A DNA stretch of 64,000 nucleotides. Origin: Symbiodinium kawagutii (taxonomy: Eukaryota; Sar; Dinophyceae; Suessiales; Symbiodiniaceae). The notes beneath the pieces are model-generated. The model saw nothing but the letters and a program-made list of their open reading frames with translations, did not search any database and had not been told where the DNA came from. A program made the translations under genes and the position numbers. The stretch is taken from the NCBI GenBank assembly GCA_009767595.1, contig VSDK01012168.1:197518-261517 (forward strand). The letters are read 5' to 3'. Below, piece after piece: positions 1-15,000 of the stretch; the stretch's first letter is position 1, and each line of letters starts with the position of its first letter.

Positions 1-3000
1 AAGTGCCCGCCAGTGGCATACCTCATACATAGGACATCCCGATTCTGATGTACAGGGATTCTTGTTCAGGCGGCTTACCCAGTTTGGAGAAGGATTGGGT
101 AATTGCAAACCACAACAGTTGGTACGATAAGCAACCAGTGAATACACTTCTTGTGCTGCAACAATCAGGAACATGATCCAATATAAACTGTTGCTAGATC
201 ATAGTGAGTTTGTGATGAAACAATTGCCTCATGTAACTGCCGCAATCCCTTTTGGAACCACAGTTGGCCGAGAAGAATTTTAACGATGGTTCATAGGGTT
301 GGTGAGTTAACCATCACAGATCAGTAAGAGGATGATACCATCAAGCACCACCATTTTCAGATATGCAACCTCCATAGAAAGCATGAAAATCATCAACATC
401 AGCCTCCAATCTTCATCATCCTAAATCAAGATGAACCATGAATACCATATTCCATCCATCCAATACCTATCATGAACTACCTACTTACCATGGTTCAAAG
501 CGCCTAAAACCGCCACTTAACCACTACTAACCTATGGAAACCACTGCCTAATCTGCTTAACCACTAAAACCCCTGCTATTTACCCACTGCGTTGCCATGG
601 AAACTTTCATCTCTCAGCTGCGAGGCACCTGGGAGACCGGGAATTCTGCGCACCTCGGCGGTGCTTAAGTGTCGAATGAAGGGTTAAGCAATGGTTAATT
701 TAAAGCCAACTGGTGAGATAAGTGGTGGTGATACCATGCTTCATGATGGTTCATGAATGGATAATTGATGCTTTAGGAATGGTTCATGAATGGTTAACAA
801 CTGCTTGGTGATGATTCAACGCTGTTTAGTGATGGTTCATTCGTGGTGTATGATGGGTATGGTTCACCAGTTTGCCACTGCTCAATGATGCTCCATTGAT
901 GGTTCGTCACGTTTTATGTTGATTGGCCAACGGCCCCTTAATAGTAAATTCACATTGAATCATGACGAATGAATGGCTTATGATGGTCAGTGGCAATCGG
1001 CAATGATTACCATCATGATCGTCATCATGATCCCCATCATCCACAGACCATTTCTTCATTCGTCCTGCATTTCTTTGAGCTAGCCATCGCTCAGGAGATT
1101 GAGACCCCTGTGCTCATCAAATCGACGCCTGAAGGACACCCTGCGACCAGAATCATCAGTGATGTGACCAGGAAACTGTTGATCGGGTGTTGAATGGCAT
1201 GGAACATGCACCATTGGAACAGGTAAGTGTAAAAGCATGGATGAATGATACATAAAGTACATATCATTGGTATATGTATAGATATATATTGTATCTATAC
1301 CTGCAGAGAGCCAGAGGTAGAGTGAGTGAGGCAAGTAGGTAGACAGGCAGAGACTTGCGTAAATACATACATAGCTCGCCAGCAACACCAGAAGTTCCCC
1401 GGCAAAGCACGCATCTTTCAAGAACGTGGGCGCCGCATCAGGAGCACGGGATTTTGTAGTTCCGTCGCGCATGAACCCCGGGTCGCTTGGCCATCGGCTA
1501 GTGCGGTTGATGGTGCTACTACCGTGGCTGCTGCTCAATCACTAATTGAACATCTCTAATCACCATTGACCACCCCGCTCGGGTGTCCATTCTCAGAACG
1601 CCCCGTGGAAGAATGCCATGTGGTCCACCTTGCAATCAATTTACCAGTCAAAACTGATAGTTACCTGAGTCATATCTACTGTGGTACCAGTGCACCAATC
1701 AATTTACCAGTCGATTTACCAATCATCCGCAATCCGAGTCATCTCTGTTTTCCGAGGCAATTTTATGCCTTGCCTCAGTCGCCACAGACCTTCAAGCAGT
1801 TGCTCATGGTGACCTGGGCGGCACTGATGATCCGACCGATCATGGCGAACGCTCAGGGGTTGTGATGGTGAATACGATAGGGGCAGGTAGTGTTAAGTGA
1901 GGATTATCAACCGTCCAGGTAGGCTCAAGGAGGGTTTGTCAACCATCTGAAGAAGATGGTCAGCCATGTATTTTAATATGGCCCAAATGATAAGGAGCCA
2001 TGAAACCATGTGGGGTGGAGAAGGAAGCCATCACCACATGTATTTTGGGTGGTTGGTACTGGGCCATGGACCCCAAATTCACCAAAGATTTGCATAGCAT
2101 CACTGGTAGTGGCGTTGCAACAGGATCCTTGGAGAAACATCCAAGCACAGGTGGTGCCTCTAATTGTGACCTTGTCGATGATACGCCATGAAGCATCCTG
2201 CATGTTGGACCAGCTCCATCTTGGCCTCTTTGGGGGGAAAAACTCGGAACATCACCATGTCAAGGGAATAAGTGACCAAAACAAGGCGCCAATCATCACG
2301 AGTTCTTTGTACAGCACATCTCATGAAGCAAAAAAAATACCATGAGAGTGCCAGCAACACTGAAATGCTTTGGTCCACCTTGCAACATCCACTGTATTGG
2401 TCATCCACTGTATTGGTTATGGATCATCGCAACGGACGCGGTCACGGCACGTCGTCCCTGTGCCAAGGTTGGAGGCATCGATCGATACTTCCAAATCGTC
2501 AAATGCTTCCGTGACGAGGCCGCTGGTGGCTTGCCATAGCACTGAGTCACCATAGTGAGCAATGATAGCCATGCTTAAGCCATGATGAGCAGTGGACTTA
2601 ATGATTGGCTTAATGATGGCTGATGATAGTTCATGATGGTTGAGGGTTGATGATATTAGCATATAACATGGATTTGGTGTTCAGATTTTCGTGGTTTCGC
2701 GTTACCCCTTATCAGCAAGTCCGTCTAAAGATCTAGTGACACTTGCACCCAAGTTGGGTAGCCGACCGTACTGGTTTCAAACATGCCACCAGACGTCACT
2801 GAGATGAATGAAATGACCGGCACAGGGGTTAGGGTTGGATCACCAACCAGATCAAAGTTCTTCGATTAACTGATAGTGGATTAGTGGGAAGCACCGTCAA
2901 AGTTGTCAACTGATCTATGACTAATACAGTTGGTACATGTTGGTACTGGTCAATGGTATGTCATGGTATGGTGGGATGACAAATAGAGTGCTAATACAGT

Positions 3001-6000
3001 TGTTACTGGTCAATGGTATGTGTCATGATTTGTGATGTTCCGTAAGCAGGTAACGAATAGTAGTAGTTAATACTGGTTGATATTCTCACTGATAGTTACA
3101 CCATGACACTGATTCTTTGACATCAACTATAGTTGATAAGCAACAGCTTTGATTTTGCCATTATCAATCTGTTTCAATTGATGATTAGTTGATAGCCAAC
3201 AGTCCACTTGATGGGCAATCCGTAGCCACTACTGATTTTTAAGCAGGATCTATATTGATGCAGAATGGTTGATACTTGATACTAATTCATCAAGAATCAT
3301 TTTTTCGTTGCTTTTGGTTTGTTAAAGAATGGTTATGAGAAATCAACTGACAAATGCTACAGTGATAGTAAGTAACCCTTGTCAACTGATTATTAGTCGC
3401 CATCAGTGAACCATCACTTTTAAACCAACCGGCAATCATTCTCAACCATCATTAGCAAACCATCAACCATCATTAACCAATCATTGACCATGAACCACGA
3501 TCATTGACCATGAACCAGTCACCATTTACCATTACTGCCACCGGTGGTAGCTATGGCTAATCATTCAGCATCCAATCAATTCCGAATTTTTATTCCTCCT
3601 TATGAACCATCATTATCAATGGTTTATCATCAGAGCTCATTCACCCTCATTATGCCTAGCTATAACTAACCATTATTCATTATTATTAACCACTTTTGGT
3701 CCATCAACCAATCAATTGGTCATTAATTTCCATTAATTGTTGTTAACCACTATCATCATTATGAATTGGTCACACAATAATTATTAACCACCATTTTCTA
3801 ATCATCAACCGCTATTATACAACCACCATTGACCACTCTTAACCACCATTGACCATTATTAATCACTATAATTCATCATTATTAATTGAGCAACTGTCAA
3901 AACTGCAGTAATTTAAAAGTAGTCTTCGGCCACCATGGGATGCAAGACATGTTGAAAACATGAGGTAACCCATCAATTGGTTATAACCCATCAACTCCAA
4001 CAACTTCCATGGGCCCACCGTCACCGATGACACTGTAGGAGCTGCGAGCTGATCGACAGCCGGAGTTCACGCAGATCGCATCTTGCCGCGTTTGGTGGTG
4101 GCCAACGATGATGGTTTAATGATGGTTATATGATGGTTATATGATGGTTTGAGAGTCTTTCATGGTGATTTAGTGGTGATTCATGCTGGTTTTGTGGTGG
4201 TTCAGTTTGGTGGATTGTGATTTAATGGTGGTTGACGATGGTGAATGTTGATCAAGAATTGTTAAGCGTAGTTCAGCACAGTTAAGAACAATCAATTCTG
4301 CTTGATAGCTATAGAATGCTGTAGATAATGATTGATAGAACTCCGTTTGATGCCCAGTCACCATGATCAACAGTGACGAAGAAGCTGGTGAAGCCGGTTT
4401 AAAGGCAAAGACTCCATTGACGTCATTAAAGTAGGGTCGTCAACCGACAGTTGGATCGTACCAGTGAAGCCACGAAGTGTTGATGAGATCCAAGAAGTCT
4501 TGAGCATAGCTTAGGCCGTCAAGAGCTTGCCGGTTTACGCATAGATGCTGCGCCACCTTGTTCGCTTGTGTATAAGAAGTGGCCCGGTGTGTGTAGCTAT
4601 CGATACTGGATGTTGAAAGCCATTATTTGGCATCTAACACCCATGAAGCAACTACTTTGATCAATAAAAGCAGCCACTTTTATCATTCAAGTCCAGTTCG
4701 CCAGCGATCTTAGCAATGAACCAACAATAGCCATGAACAAATAGCCATGCCAACCATTGGTCACCATGAACGCCACCTGCCGCAGCACGAGGACTGTGAG
4801 ATGTCCTTCGTGTGCCAGGATGATGTTCTGCAGCTCTTCGAAGGTATGATCCGCCACATCTTCAAGAGCTCCTTGGTGGTGATGGGTTGAGGTTGACGGG
4901 CTCATCTGGTGGGCTTCTGCTTGGAGAAACGGTGGTTGACTGGCGCATCTGGGCTTGAAGCTGGTTTCAGTGCCTGGTGAAAACCATGGTCTCTTGAAAT
5001 TTGTGTTGGTTCATCAGTGGTATTTGGCCCGTTGCTGATTTGTTGACATAGTTGGTCCAGGGGCAACCGATATAGTTGGTCATTTACGGTGTGAGATCGA
5101 TTCATCGCTACAAGTAGTTGGTAAATGTTGATTTGTTATTGATGAATTAGGGCTTAATGACGACCCGTCATTTGATTTGTTCACCATCATAAATTGATTG
5201 ACTGACGGTTGACAACTATGGCCAAGCGCCCAGAATCTTAGAACCATTGATGAACCGCAAAAGATTCACCATCACTCATGGTGGGTTTATTGATGACCTG
5301 CCATCGTGAATGGTTCGTTGATGGGTTGGTGCTTGGCAACTAAGGCTCCGGCAGAGTGGCAAAGATGATTGAAAGTGGGTTGAGCCATTTTGTACTGATG
5401 ATGGTTAGCCGTGAGCCGGAATGATATGCCAATCAGGTAAAATGATTGCAATTGGAAGTTGGGCCAAGTGCGCAACTAATCGCGGCTTGGCGATGGCCCA
5501 CACTTATTGAAGGTTTTGCAAAGTGTTGAGGATGATTCATCAAGTTTGATGAGGGTTGATGGTGCTTAGAGACGATTTGATGATTGTTGACAGCGATTAT
5601 TTGTGGGTTGAGTAGTGTTTGACCATGAGTCGTAGTGGTGAATGGTTCAAATGTGTTTCACAATGTGAAAACGGACAGTGAGCTTGGTAAACGCCAGATA
5701 TTTCTTCTTCTCAGGCCAAGCATTCTTCAAAAAAGTTCCCCACAAGTGGGGGATCATGATTTGTGTCAGCAAGTCCAAGAAGTAGTGATGGATGATAGCG
5801 GTCAACAATGCCAGTGTCTGGTTAGGGTTGTGGATGAGTCAGTAGTCTTGACTCCAACCGCAAGCCTTAAGCTATGAATAGTAAACCTATCGTGTCAACC
5901 ACACTTTCAGACGGAGGTCAACATCGGAAGGAATGGATGAGTGATGGTTCATGAGGCGAGTACTCGTTGATGATCTATGATGATTCATCCTTCATTCGTT

Positions 6001-9000
6001 GTTCATTGATGATGAATTCATGGTCAATTAATGTGCAATCAACGATGATTGTGTCAGAACTTGGCAAGTACTAGTAATCTGGCAATCCTTACTTTGTAAT
6101 CGAAGTTGGCACAAGCTGACTGGAATAATCGCGGACCAGCCATAATTAACCGGGTTGCGCAACAGGTCAGCTGGACACATCGATAGCAATGTTTGACCAT
6201 CGTCATTATAGCCATTCTGATAATGATAGCTAATGATTGATACAAGGGCTGTTGTTATAAAAATAAAGCGATATCTGCCATTAATAAGTAACCAAACTCG
6301 TTTTTCCACAAATAGATACTCTCTTAAGCGTTATCAGTTAGTGTTCATCATTACTAGGAAGCATGTTTTATCATTCCCGCTATGAATAGCCAGCATCGTT
6401 CATTCTTGACCTTCTCAACTATTTTACCCCTTAACCATAAGTAAGCCTGATTAACCATGGCTAATATCAACCTTTCACGATGGCATGAATTAAATATTGA
6501 ATCCGAGTACTAGTTTCACTACCGTTCGTATCTATTTCATTACTTTCGTTCCACTATTTGTAGTCAACCTAGTATCAACGATTTCAGGGTCATTGTTATA
6601 TTGACCTTCCTTAGGTTAGGTATAATCTAGCCTTTTTCATGTAGCTCCCCAAGTATTGAATAACTGCTATTCATTCCGCTGCAGCGAATTGTTGACCATA
6701 GTTGTTCAATATCAACAACATGAGTAGTGGTTAAATATCCCAAGAACCCTGAATACTCAGAGCAGCCCTTAAGCATTACAGGCTTCCGATTGGTCGTTGC
6801 TACATATCTTACGGTCGCAACGAATTAATCATGGTATTACGTACTTACTAGCAAAACAAGCCATTAACGATGTTTTAGCACTACAATCGTAAGGAACCGA
6901 CAGATTACAATAATGACTGCCGTAGCAATAGAAATTATCATTACAACAACATTGATCAATCAATAGAAATCATGATGTTCATCATAATTTGCTATGATTT
7001 TACCATGCACCACCATTGTTATACTAAAGCACTAAGCATGATCATCCAATATCCGTTACTATATCATTATTGGCTATGATAAGCGATCGTTATTCACCAC
7101 TAAAAACCATCATCATTAGTGCTTAGTCATTATAGATATATGCCCCCCACTACTATTGCAATAGTTATTTAGTGATTAAACATTAGGTAACTATCAGTTA
7201 ACCATCATTTTTGTCAACCACCATCAACCACCAGTATTACCTACTAGTGATCAATCAGTATTACCAACCAGTATTTTGCCATGAAACATAGCTGTATCAC
7301 CATTCTTAACCACTATCGATATGCTAACCATCGTTACCACTAGTAACCATCATTATCAACTATTATAAAGCATCATGAACCATGATTAAGCTAATAAGCC
7401 ACTATAGAACCATCATTGACCATCAATAACTTTCAGTATCCCTATCACGAACCAATCTCAACCATGAATTAACCATGAATTACCAATTCTCCATTCTACA
7501 CCATTGTTAACCATTATTATAAACTATATAACTACTATATAACCATTACATTGGCATTAATTATGGTTGATGATATAACCACTATAAACCATTATGTTTC
7601 ATACAACCACTATATAACCTACAGTGCTTGAAACATACTATGATGGATTGTATAACAAACCATGGATTGGGTGTTATATCCCACTATATATCCATACAAC
7701 TACACAACGTATGGATTTTTTTTGCTGCTTGAACTCCAGTGCTGTTGCAGAAACCGCTCAGGTCTCTGCGGTCCGTGAACTCAGGGGGGCTGCACCGATG
7801 ACAGCACACCACAGAAATGACCACTGAAATCGAGATACCCCCAGCTATCCTCCAAGTCATTAACCATTTTTGAAGGGGTCCTTATTTTTTGAAACACCTT
7901 CATAGATATATATATATATATATATAGATATATATATTATATATATCTGTATACCCATGATTGGTTGGTTAGATATTCCAGTAGCACTTTATACCCAGTA
8001 TATATATATTGCATACGATACTACTCGTGTGATTGCTTGGCCGGCCATCAATGATTGTTTGGTGGGGCCATCACAGCCATGCACAGGCCCACCAACTGAT
8101 TGGTTGTTAGACATGAAACATCTATACATCTACTGGTATCCCCAACGATGTGTTCAGATCACAGTACATGGTGGGCCCCCAGGTACTTCGGTACTTGGGT
8201 AATCAGTGCTACATATATCCATACTTGAATGGCTCATGAAGCAACTTGTAGCTGGGGGCCCATTCTGTATAAACTTTCTATATTACAAACAGTGCGTGGT
8301 TGATTTCGGACTAAGTGGCTAGTATCAAATGTGAGAACCAGCGAGTATATGAACAGCACCTTGATATCAACTGCTTAATCATGTCAACGATAGATTATCA
8401 GCAGCAAATTTGGTCATGCTACCTGCTACCATTTGTATTTCTAAGTAAATCATAGCATAAATAAGACGATCTTGACCGTTTACAAAGTGATATACTGAAG
8501 AAAGAAGCAGAATTCACCAATGGAGTAATATGTTAGCCATTATTTGTTACAGGTTGATGACTAGCCAGCATATTCAACTCACTACTGGTATATGAGCCAG
8601 CCATTGCTTTAGTAGCAGTAAGAACAGGCAACCCATCATCATTGTATAGTAGCAGTATTGGTATCCCATTGATTAAATCATGCTATTGAAGTACTATCAT
8701 GTTCTTACGTCATTAAGCCATCGGTTCACATTATTAAACCAAAATGATTGATGACAATTACATATGATATAGTGCTATTATTCTATCATCAATCTTATTT
8801 AAGCATATCTTCATGGTTTTATAAATGTTATCATTATAGACAGTATAGTAGCATAGTGGGTTGTGGTGCTATTATTTAGGTATATGGTGGTTTCTCACAA
8901 TAGGGGTACCCCCAAATGATCCATTAATAGTCATTTATAGCAATAAATCAACTATTTTTGGGGTTCCGTGTTTTGGAAGCACCCATATCCATATATATAT

Positions 9001-12000
9001 ATATATATATTAAGCATTACTCAACTTTATTGTTATCAACCATTACAACTCACCATTACGGATAGTCATGTTAACCAATCATTTAAGGTTAAGAACTAAC
9101 CACTTCAGATATTACACCCATATTGATGTACCGTTGCCGAACAATTCAGCTTCCCTCGCTGCTTCGAGGCCATGAGTTCCCCCCCTTTCAGCGGATGGAG
9201 TATAGCGAGGCCGACGTAGAAAGGAACGCGGAGCCATGGTGATTGGTTGAGAATGGTGGTTGAGTCCTGGTCAGTTACTGGTCACATGTTCTCAGACAGT
9301 TTCGAAGCTGGCTCACGGAGAATCAGCTGATTATGAATGGTTGATAGGCAGGCTGCTTCATGCTTATATCACGCTGGCTTCATGCTCAAATGTCAGTGTG
9401 AACTCATCATTACATTATTCACCATCGTTTGAACAGTTCCTTCATGGTTGATGGATGGCACGTGATTGCAAATCGTGGTTGATAACGATGCCTGTCAGTG
9501 ACCGTTAATAGTATTGAATCATGCGCAGTCAGGAAGGTGGTTGCCCATGCTTGATAGTGATTCTCCAGCTGCCTGATAATCCTGGATAGTTGGCAACGAC
9601 AACCAGCTGGGTTGGTGGATGACTTTTGTAAATCAACAGCAAGGGCAAAGAAGCTATGGCTGGAGTTTCAATGATCGCAAGCTGCAGCTGCTTACTGTTG
9701 GCATTGGCAATGAGCTGAAGCTTTGAGTGGCACTGCTTCTTTACTGCTGACGCCCGGGCCGCGTGCTCGGGCAGACACGCTGGCAGTGCCCATGGCAGAA
9801 CGGTGTGAATCCACCAGCAACCGCCAGTGAAGGATCGTGCTGCTCACCCATGGCTTCATGGCCAACCTGGTGAGTTGTAACCGTTTATTTTTAGTGATGG
9901 CATCAATTCATTATGGCTGTGAACTGCTAACAACTCTCATGACCTGTTACGACCTCTTACGACTCAGAGATGACTGTTATGACCTATCATAAGAGTCATG
10001 ACATGTCACTATTAATAAATCTTATGACCTGGTATGACTAGGGACAACCAACGATGTCCTGATTGAATCATGGCTGTGAATCAATGACTTCGTGTCACTG
10101 ATCGTGACCCAGCACCAGGCCATGGATCGCTTCGGTATCGACAAACCCGATCTCAGATATGACATGGAGTTGCTTGGCAGCGCCCCACTGTTTCGATTGT
10201 GGGAGATGTTGGGTTCATGATGATATCCCCTGTGGTATCCTAGGGGAATGCCTTCAACAAGCCCCATACGGTGCTATTGTTTCCAGCCAGTCTTCTGATT
10301 TCGCACGTGATCAGAATCTGAGTTCCTTGGCTATTGCCATTGTTGTTGTAGCGATGTACGGCAATGACGTCAAGCAGCCATGCGCATCACAAGCATCACA
10401 TCTCGCATCGAGCGGGTGAACATCCAAGTACACAGCCGGGTGGGAACACGGCTTGACCCAAATCAGCACAACCTGAATCCATCATCAAAAGTGTTTTTGA
10501 TCATGATTAGGATGACACACATCATCACTGGATTTGATCATCATAACTTGTGACAAACTATCATGGTCCAATTATCCATCATCAATGGAACTTGTCTAAG
10601 TTGGAAAATCCAAGTTTGGTCTTAGAAGCTTTTTTGGGACAGCTGCTATCCATCGAATTGTCCCTTACCAACGGCAGCCCTGGTTAAGAACCACTGACAG
10701 CAAAGTTGTGCATTGGCCTATCCGCTGCGCACACTGTCTATAGGTGGCCACGGTGGGTAACGGTTCTTTGGGAACATGGTATTCTGTTTGACATGGTCAG
10801 ATGTGGTCTCGAAGTCTCGAAATGTTTTCTACCTTACTAACGTTCTAACAAAAAGTATGTGTGCTTTTTTCTGGGGAAGAAGATGGTACCACCAAGTGGT
10901 GTTTGATAGTTGCTATCAATAGGAGATACCAAGCAAATCCGACCGTTAAGCAAAGTGGCGTAAACGTGACAGGGCTGCCACAAGATCCTCACGTCTTTGT
11001 TCCAGATCAGCATCATGTACCGAAGGCCTTCTCATTAATCATTCCTGATTAGCCATCATTAACCATCATTAAGCGTCTTTGGCCATGGTTAGCCATGAAT
11101 AACCAATCACTAAAAATCATCAACTAGCTACTAATGATAACCATCGTGAATCACAAATCGCTTCATCGTTAGCCGTCATTCAGAATCATAACATTGCAGA
11201 CGCTAATGATCTGAAACCATGCCATTAATCCAGACCATTGGGTGAATCACCTCAGTTGCTCATCAATGTGGAACGCCCAACTGGTCACCATTCAGAAATC
11301 ATGGGGCACCAAGCCTTGAAAAGCATCACTGGCCTACCGTTTCCTCCCAGGCTTGTCGAACTCACCGAGGCTGCTGATGGGTTGATGGTGTTGATCCGTT
11401 CGACCGTTCATGGTGGGAACAGTTGAGGTGGCCAATGTTGGTTGATCATGGCTACCAATGGATCATTGCGAACGCGGGGATTCCATCATCCCCAGTGTAT
11501 GTTTGGTGCCCTCATCATCTCACATCCAGAGGTTGGCCTGATCCAGAACATGATTCCATCCAACAAGAAGCCCGCAACACTTTGCATGGCGAAGATTGGG
11601 GCTTTAGGACAACCAAACTTAGAAGTGGTTGTTACTTATTGCACCAGTTCTCAAGTGCTATCAATATCTCACCAACTCAGTCCCCCCTTCTTATTGCCAA
11701 CAATTGGATCCTTTAATCTTCTGGTGTGATGCATGTACATTTACAAAAATATGTGCGTTTACATATTCAATCATTTCATATGGACATATATATATATATA
11801 TATAGATTTAGATAGATATATATTTATGCATATACGTATTTCTTTATGTTTTGATTTATTTATTTACTTATCTACTTGTTTATCTATTTTTATATCCACA
11901 TAAATATGAACATTTATATATTTATTCATGTAATGTAACTCTACATATACGGATGTATATGACCTGTCGTGATCCGGGCCACACAACTGGCTGGCGATCA

Positions 12001-15000
12001 CAGCTTCGGGGATTTGCCTCAGGTGTCCAAGGGCAAAAATTTCAAGGCGCCGAGGGGGCGTATGGGGTAGCCCCAGTTTCACGCCAAGGGCTGTCCATGG
12101 TGGAGAATACTAAGCGACCAGAACCCCGTGATGGAAATGTAGGACATCGAAAGCAACGGCAATAGTCTGCTGGGAAAACAGGTAACAATCTTCTCCAAAA
12201 AGGTTGACTTTGGTGATCTTCAAAAACATGATGGTGAAGAATCTGGATAGACCAGCATAGACATCCCTGTGCATCCCTCCCTCCAGATGTTCGACGATGC
12301 CGAGTACGTGGTGGCAATGTGTTGCAAGGCAAGTTCCGGGTGGTGCTGGAATACCCACGGCTGTGGTCAAACCGATAATGATGATTCTTAGTGTTCAATA
12401 ACGACCAGCAGTAAGGGATGATGGTTGATAGAGATGCACCATTTAGACACTGAAAATGGTTAGCCAATGAATGGGATGATAGGGATGCGGCACTAATAAC
12501 CAGTAACCAATTGATAAAGGTGTATAATCGGGCCAAGACCAACAAGAATGGCTGATAGGCACCAACAAGATGCTACTCCAAAACCATCACAAACCATTGT
12601 TGTAACCATTCATCATCATGAACCCCGTTTTTTTTGCTTTTTCTGGCTTGGCTCCATGTGAAACATGGCATTGAAAAGGATCAGCCTAGGCATATCTTGA
12701 TCGAATAATCTAAAAGCATCATGAACCATTGTTGTAAAGCACCATTCACCACTATTAATCCTGGCTATTCATTTTTGGTACTTGGGATCTTTCGTACGAT
12801 TGAAACGAAACCTTGTGAGCTACTCCTGTCGCAGGGCGCAGGCTCCTGGTCAACAAAGAAGCTGGGCGGCAATGCGGTGATGGTAGCAGTGGACATCAAC
12901 ACCTCGACGGCAAATCTCGAAATAAAAGGTCCTTGAAATCTTTGAAAAGGCCACTGAGTTGTGACAAAGTATTTTTTCAGAAACCTCATTGACTTTCTGC
13001 ATAACAGCCCTGATATCCTCCAGTCACTCTGTATTACCGTGTGTCAACCCCCTCACCTTTCAGTTTCAATCAGCACCCAGGAAGGTGAAGGAACTGGACA
13101 AGAAAGCCACGGGACAAGAAGTTGGCCAAGCCGGCAACGTTTCTCACAGAAAACCTTCCGCGAAAGCACCTCCAATCATTCCTTCGTGACCAGACCAATT
13201 TGTTCAGCTCGAGGATCAATTTTTTTCAGCAGCAGAAATCCATGGTATCATGGCCGTTGGGACAAGGACCACCTGCTTGACCCTGCTTGACCCTGCCATT
13301 CGGCTCAGCCCGACGAGCTCCAGGTGCCAGCGCCCTAGTTTGGCTGAAGATCAACCCTGACGGCAGCTACGACTGCTCAGCCAAGAAGTTCTTCACCGAT
13401 GAGGCTCTGCAACAGCGCTCGTTGACCAGTGGTGATGGTGGGTCGTCACCATGGTGATCCTAACATGGATCCTAATATGGTCAATATGATGGTCCTTAGT
13501 AAAGATGGTCAACATGATCATTGAAAATTCATCACGAAGAAAGCCTGTTTTACTTGTTTTGCCTTCTTAATATCATTGAGAATTGATTAGTGGTTCATGA
13601 TCATTGAGAATTGCTTAGTGGTTCATGATCATTGAGAATTGCTTAGTGGTTCATGATCACTGAAAACGACCTTGGTAATCGATCATTGGTGAATGAGTAA
13701 CCATGGTTAATTTAAGTAATTGTGGGGTAATGCTTGTTGATGTTAATCATTGAAATTAATGGAACGGGACGACTATTCTCTTCTCTAAGCACCAGCTTCA
13801 TTCTCAATTGCTTGCGATGAGTGAAGTGGTGAATCAATGGCAATTGATTTACCAAATTAATCAATAGTTATAAAGTGACTAAATAGGTTAACTAGTGCTT
13901 CACCAATGGTGGTGGCACACCAGACAGTTAATCCCGATGGCGTCCATCAAAGCACCAGAAGTTGTTGGCTTCCGAGAGCCATGTTGAGAACCCTTGGGTC
14001 GTTTAGGAGATCCATATCTTGGCACCACAGCCCGCTGTCAGGACTACAAGAAGTGGGTGGAGAAACTCGGTGGCGTTTCAGTGCTTGGGCTTGGGCTCTT
14101 GTGACGCTGCGTCGCACGTTGGAGCTGAGAGAATACCCCTGGAACCAGGGGTGCAAATGTGGAGATCATGCCGCAAAAAATAGCTACTGAAAAATGTGGT
14201 TCCATAGAGAACCAGGAACATGATCTTTTTTGATGAGAGGCATGACTTTGATGGCGATTGGATGGCCTGCATGGCCCATGGTCAAGCTTGGTGTCATTCA
14301 TTCGGACATGGTCATGAACCGTGAATAGATACTAATACATCCATATAATGAGTAGGTGGCCACTTGCCCACACGATCTAAATATATGAAGCCGTTTGAAA
14401 GTCCTTATCAAAACTCGTATTCACAATCATCAACCATCCATTCATCAACCAATCACAAACCATTGGTCATCAGCAGATCCACATGAACTCACCGTCAAAC
14501 GCACAATCTAAATATAATCTCCAAAAAAACGTAACCCACCAAAGGACAAATGGTTCTGATGAAGGCAAAGAATTCACCATCTCACCATCACCACTTTCAA
14601 CCTCAATATGGGTGGTTCTCAAGTCATAGGGGCACCCCAAAAAACATCCAGTTTATGTACAATGAATAGTAATAAACCAGCCATCGTACTTGGTATACCC
14701 CTATTGTTGCTTATGATCCGCTTGTTAAAAACCATGGTTAACCATCCATTTGTAGTAATAGACTCCATCCATCACTTTGGGGTGTCCCGATTCTAGGAAA
14801 CCCACATATAGTTTGTTGGTGATTGTCCCCTATTAACCAGTACAATCCTCCATAAAACCATTGCGAATTGCTAATGTCCATTGTTTAATACACTTGTTAA
14901 CCTATTAATCAGTATAATCCCTTGTTAATAACCATGGCTGACCACGAATCAGCCACCATAAATTGAGGATTCCCCGCTTGACCCAATGAGTCGGTTTCAC

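Larger units (their letters stand above)
4877..9168 (+). other. Large aspS intron (4.3 kb)
   Basis: No exon is visible. The first 1.1 kb is G/T-rich (GGTTGATG type). The part from about 6,900 to 7,600 is A/C-rich with many ACCATCATTAACC-like words. It also holds (TA)n tracts at 7,902-7,948 and 8,991-9,011 and a MITE-like element at 8,887-8,984. Confidence 0.7.

Noticed and set aside
7902..7948. (TA)n tract as a promoter TATA region
   Set aside because: It is inside an aspS intron and similar tracts recur in other noncoding regions.
12042..12545. 167-residue minus-strand frame
   Set aside because: No recognisable domain, no plausible composition, and it covers aspS intron sequence on the opposite strand.
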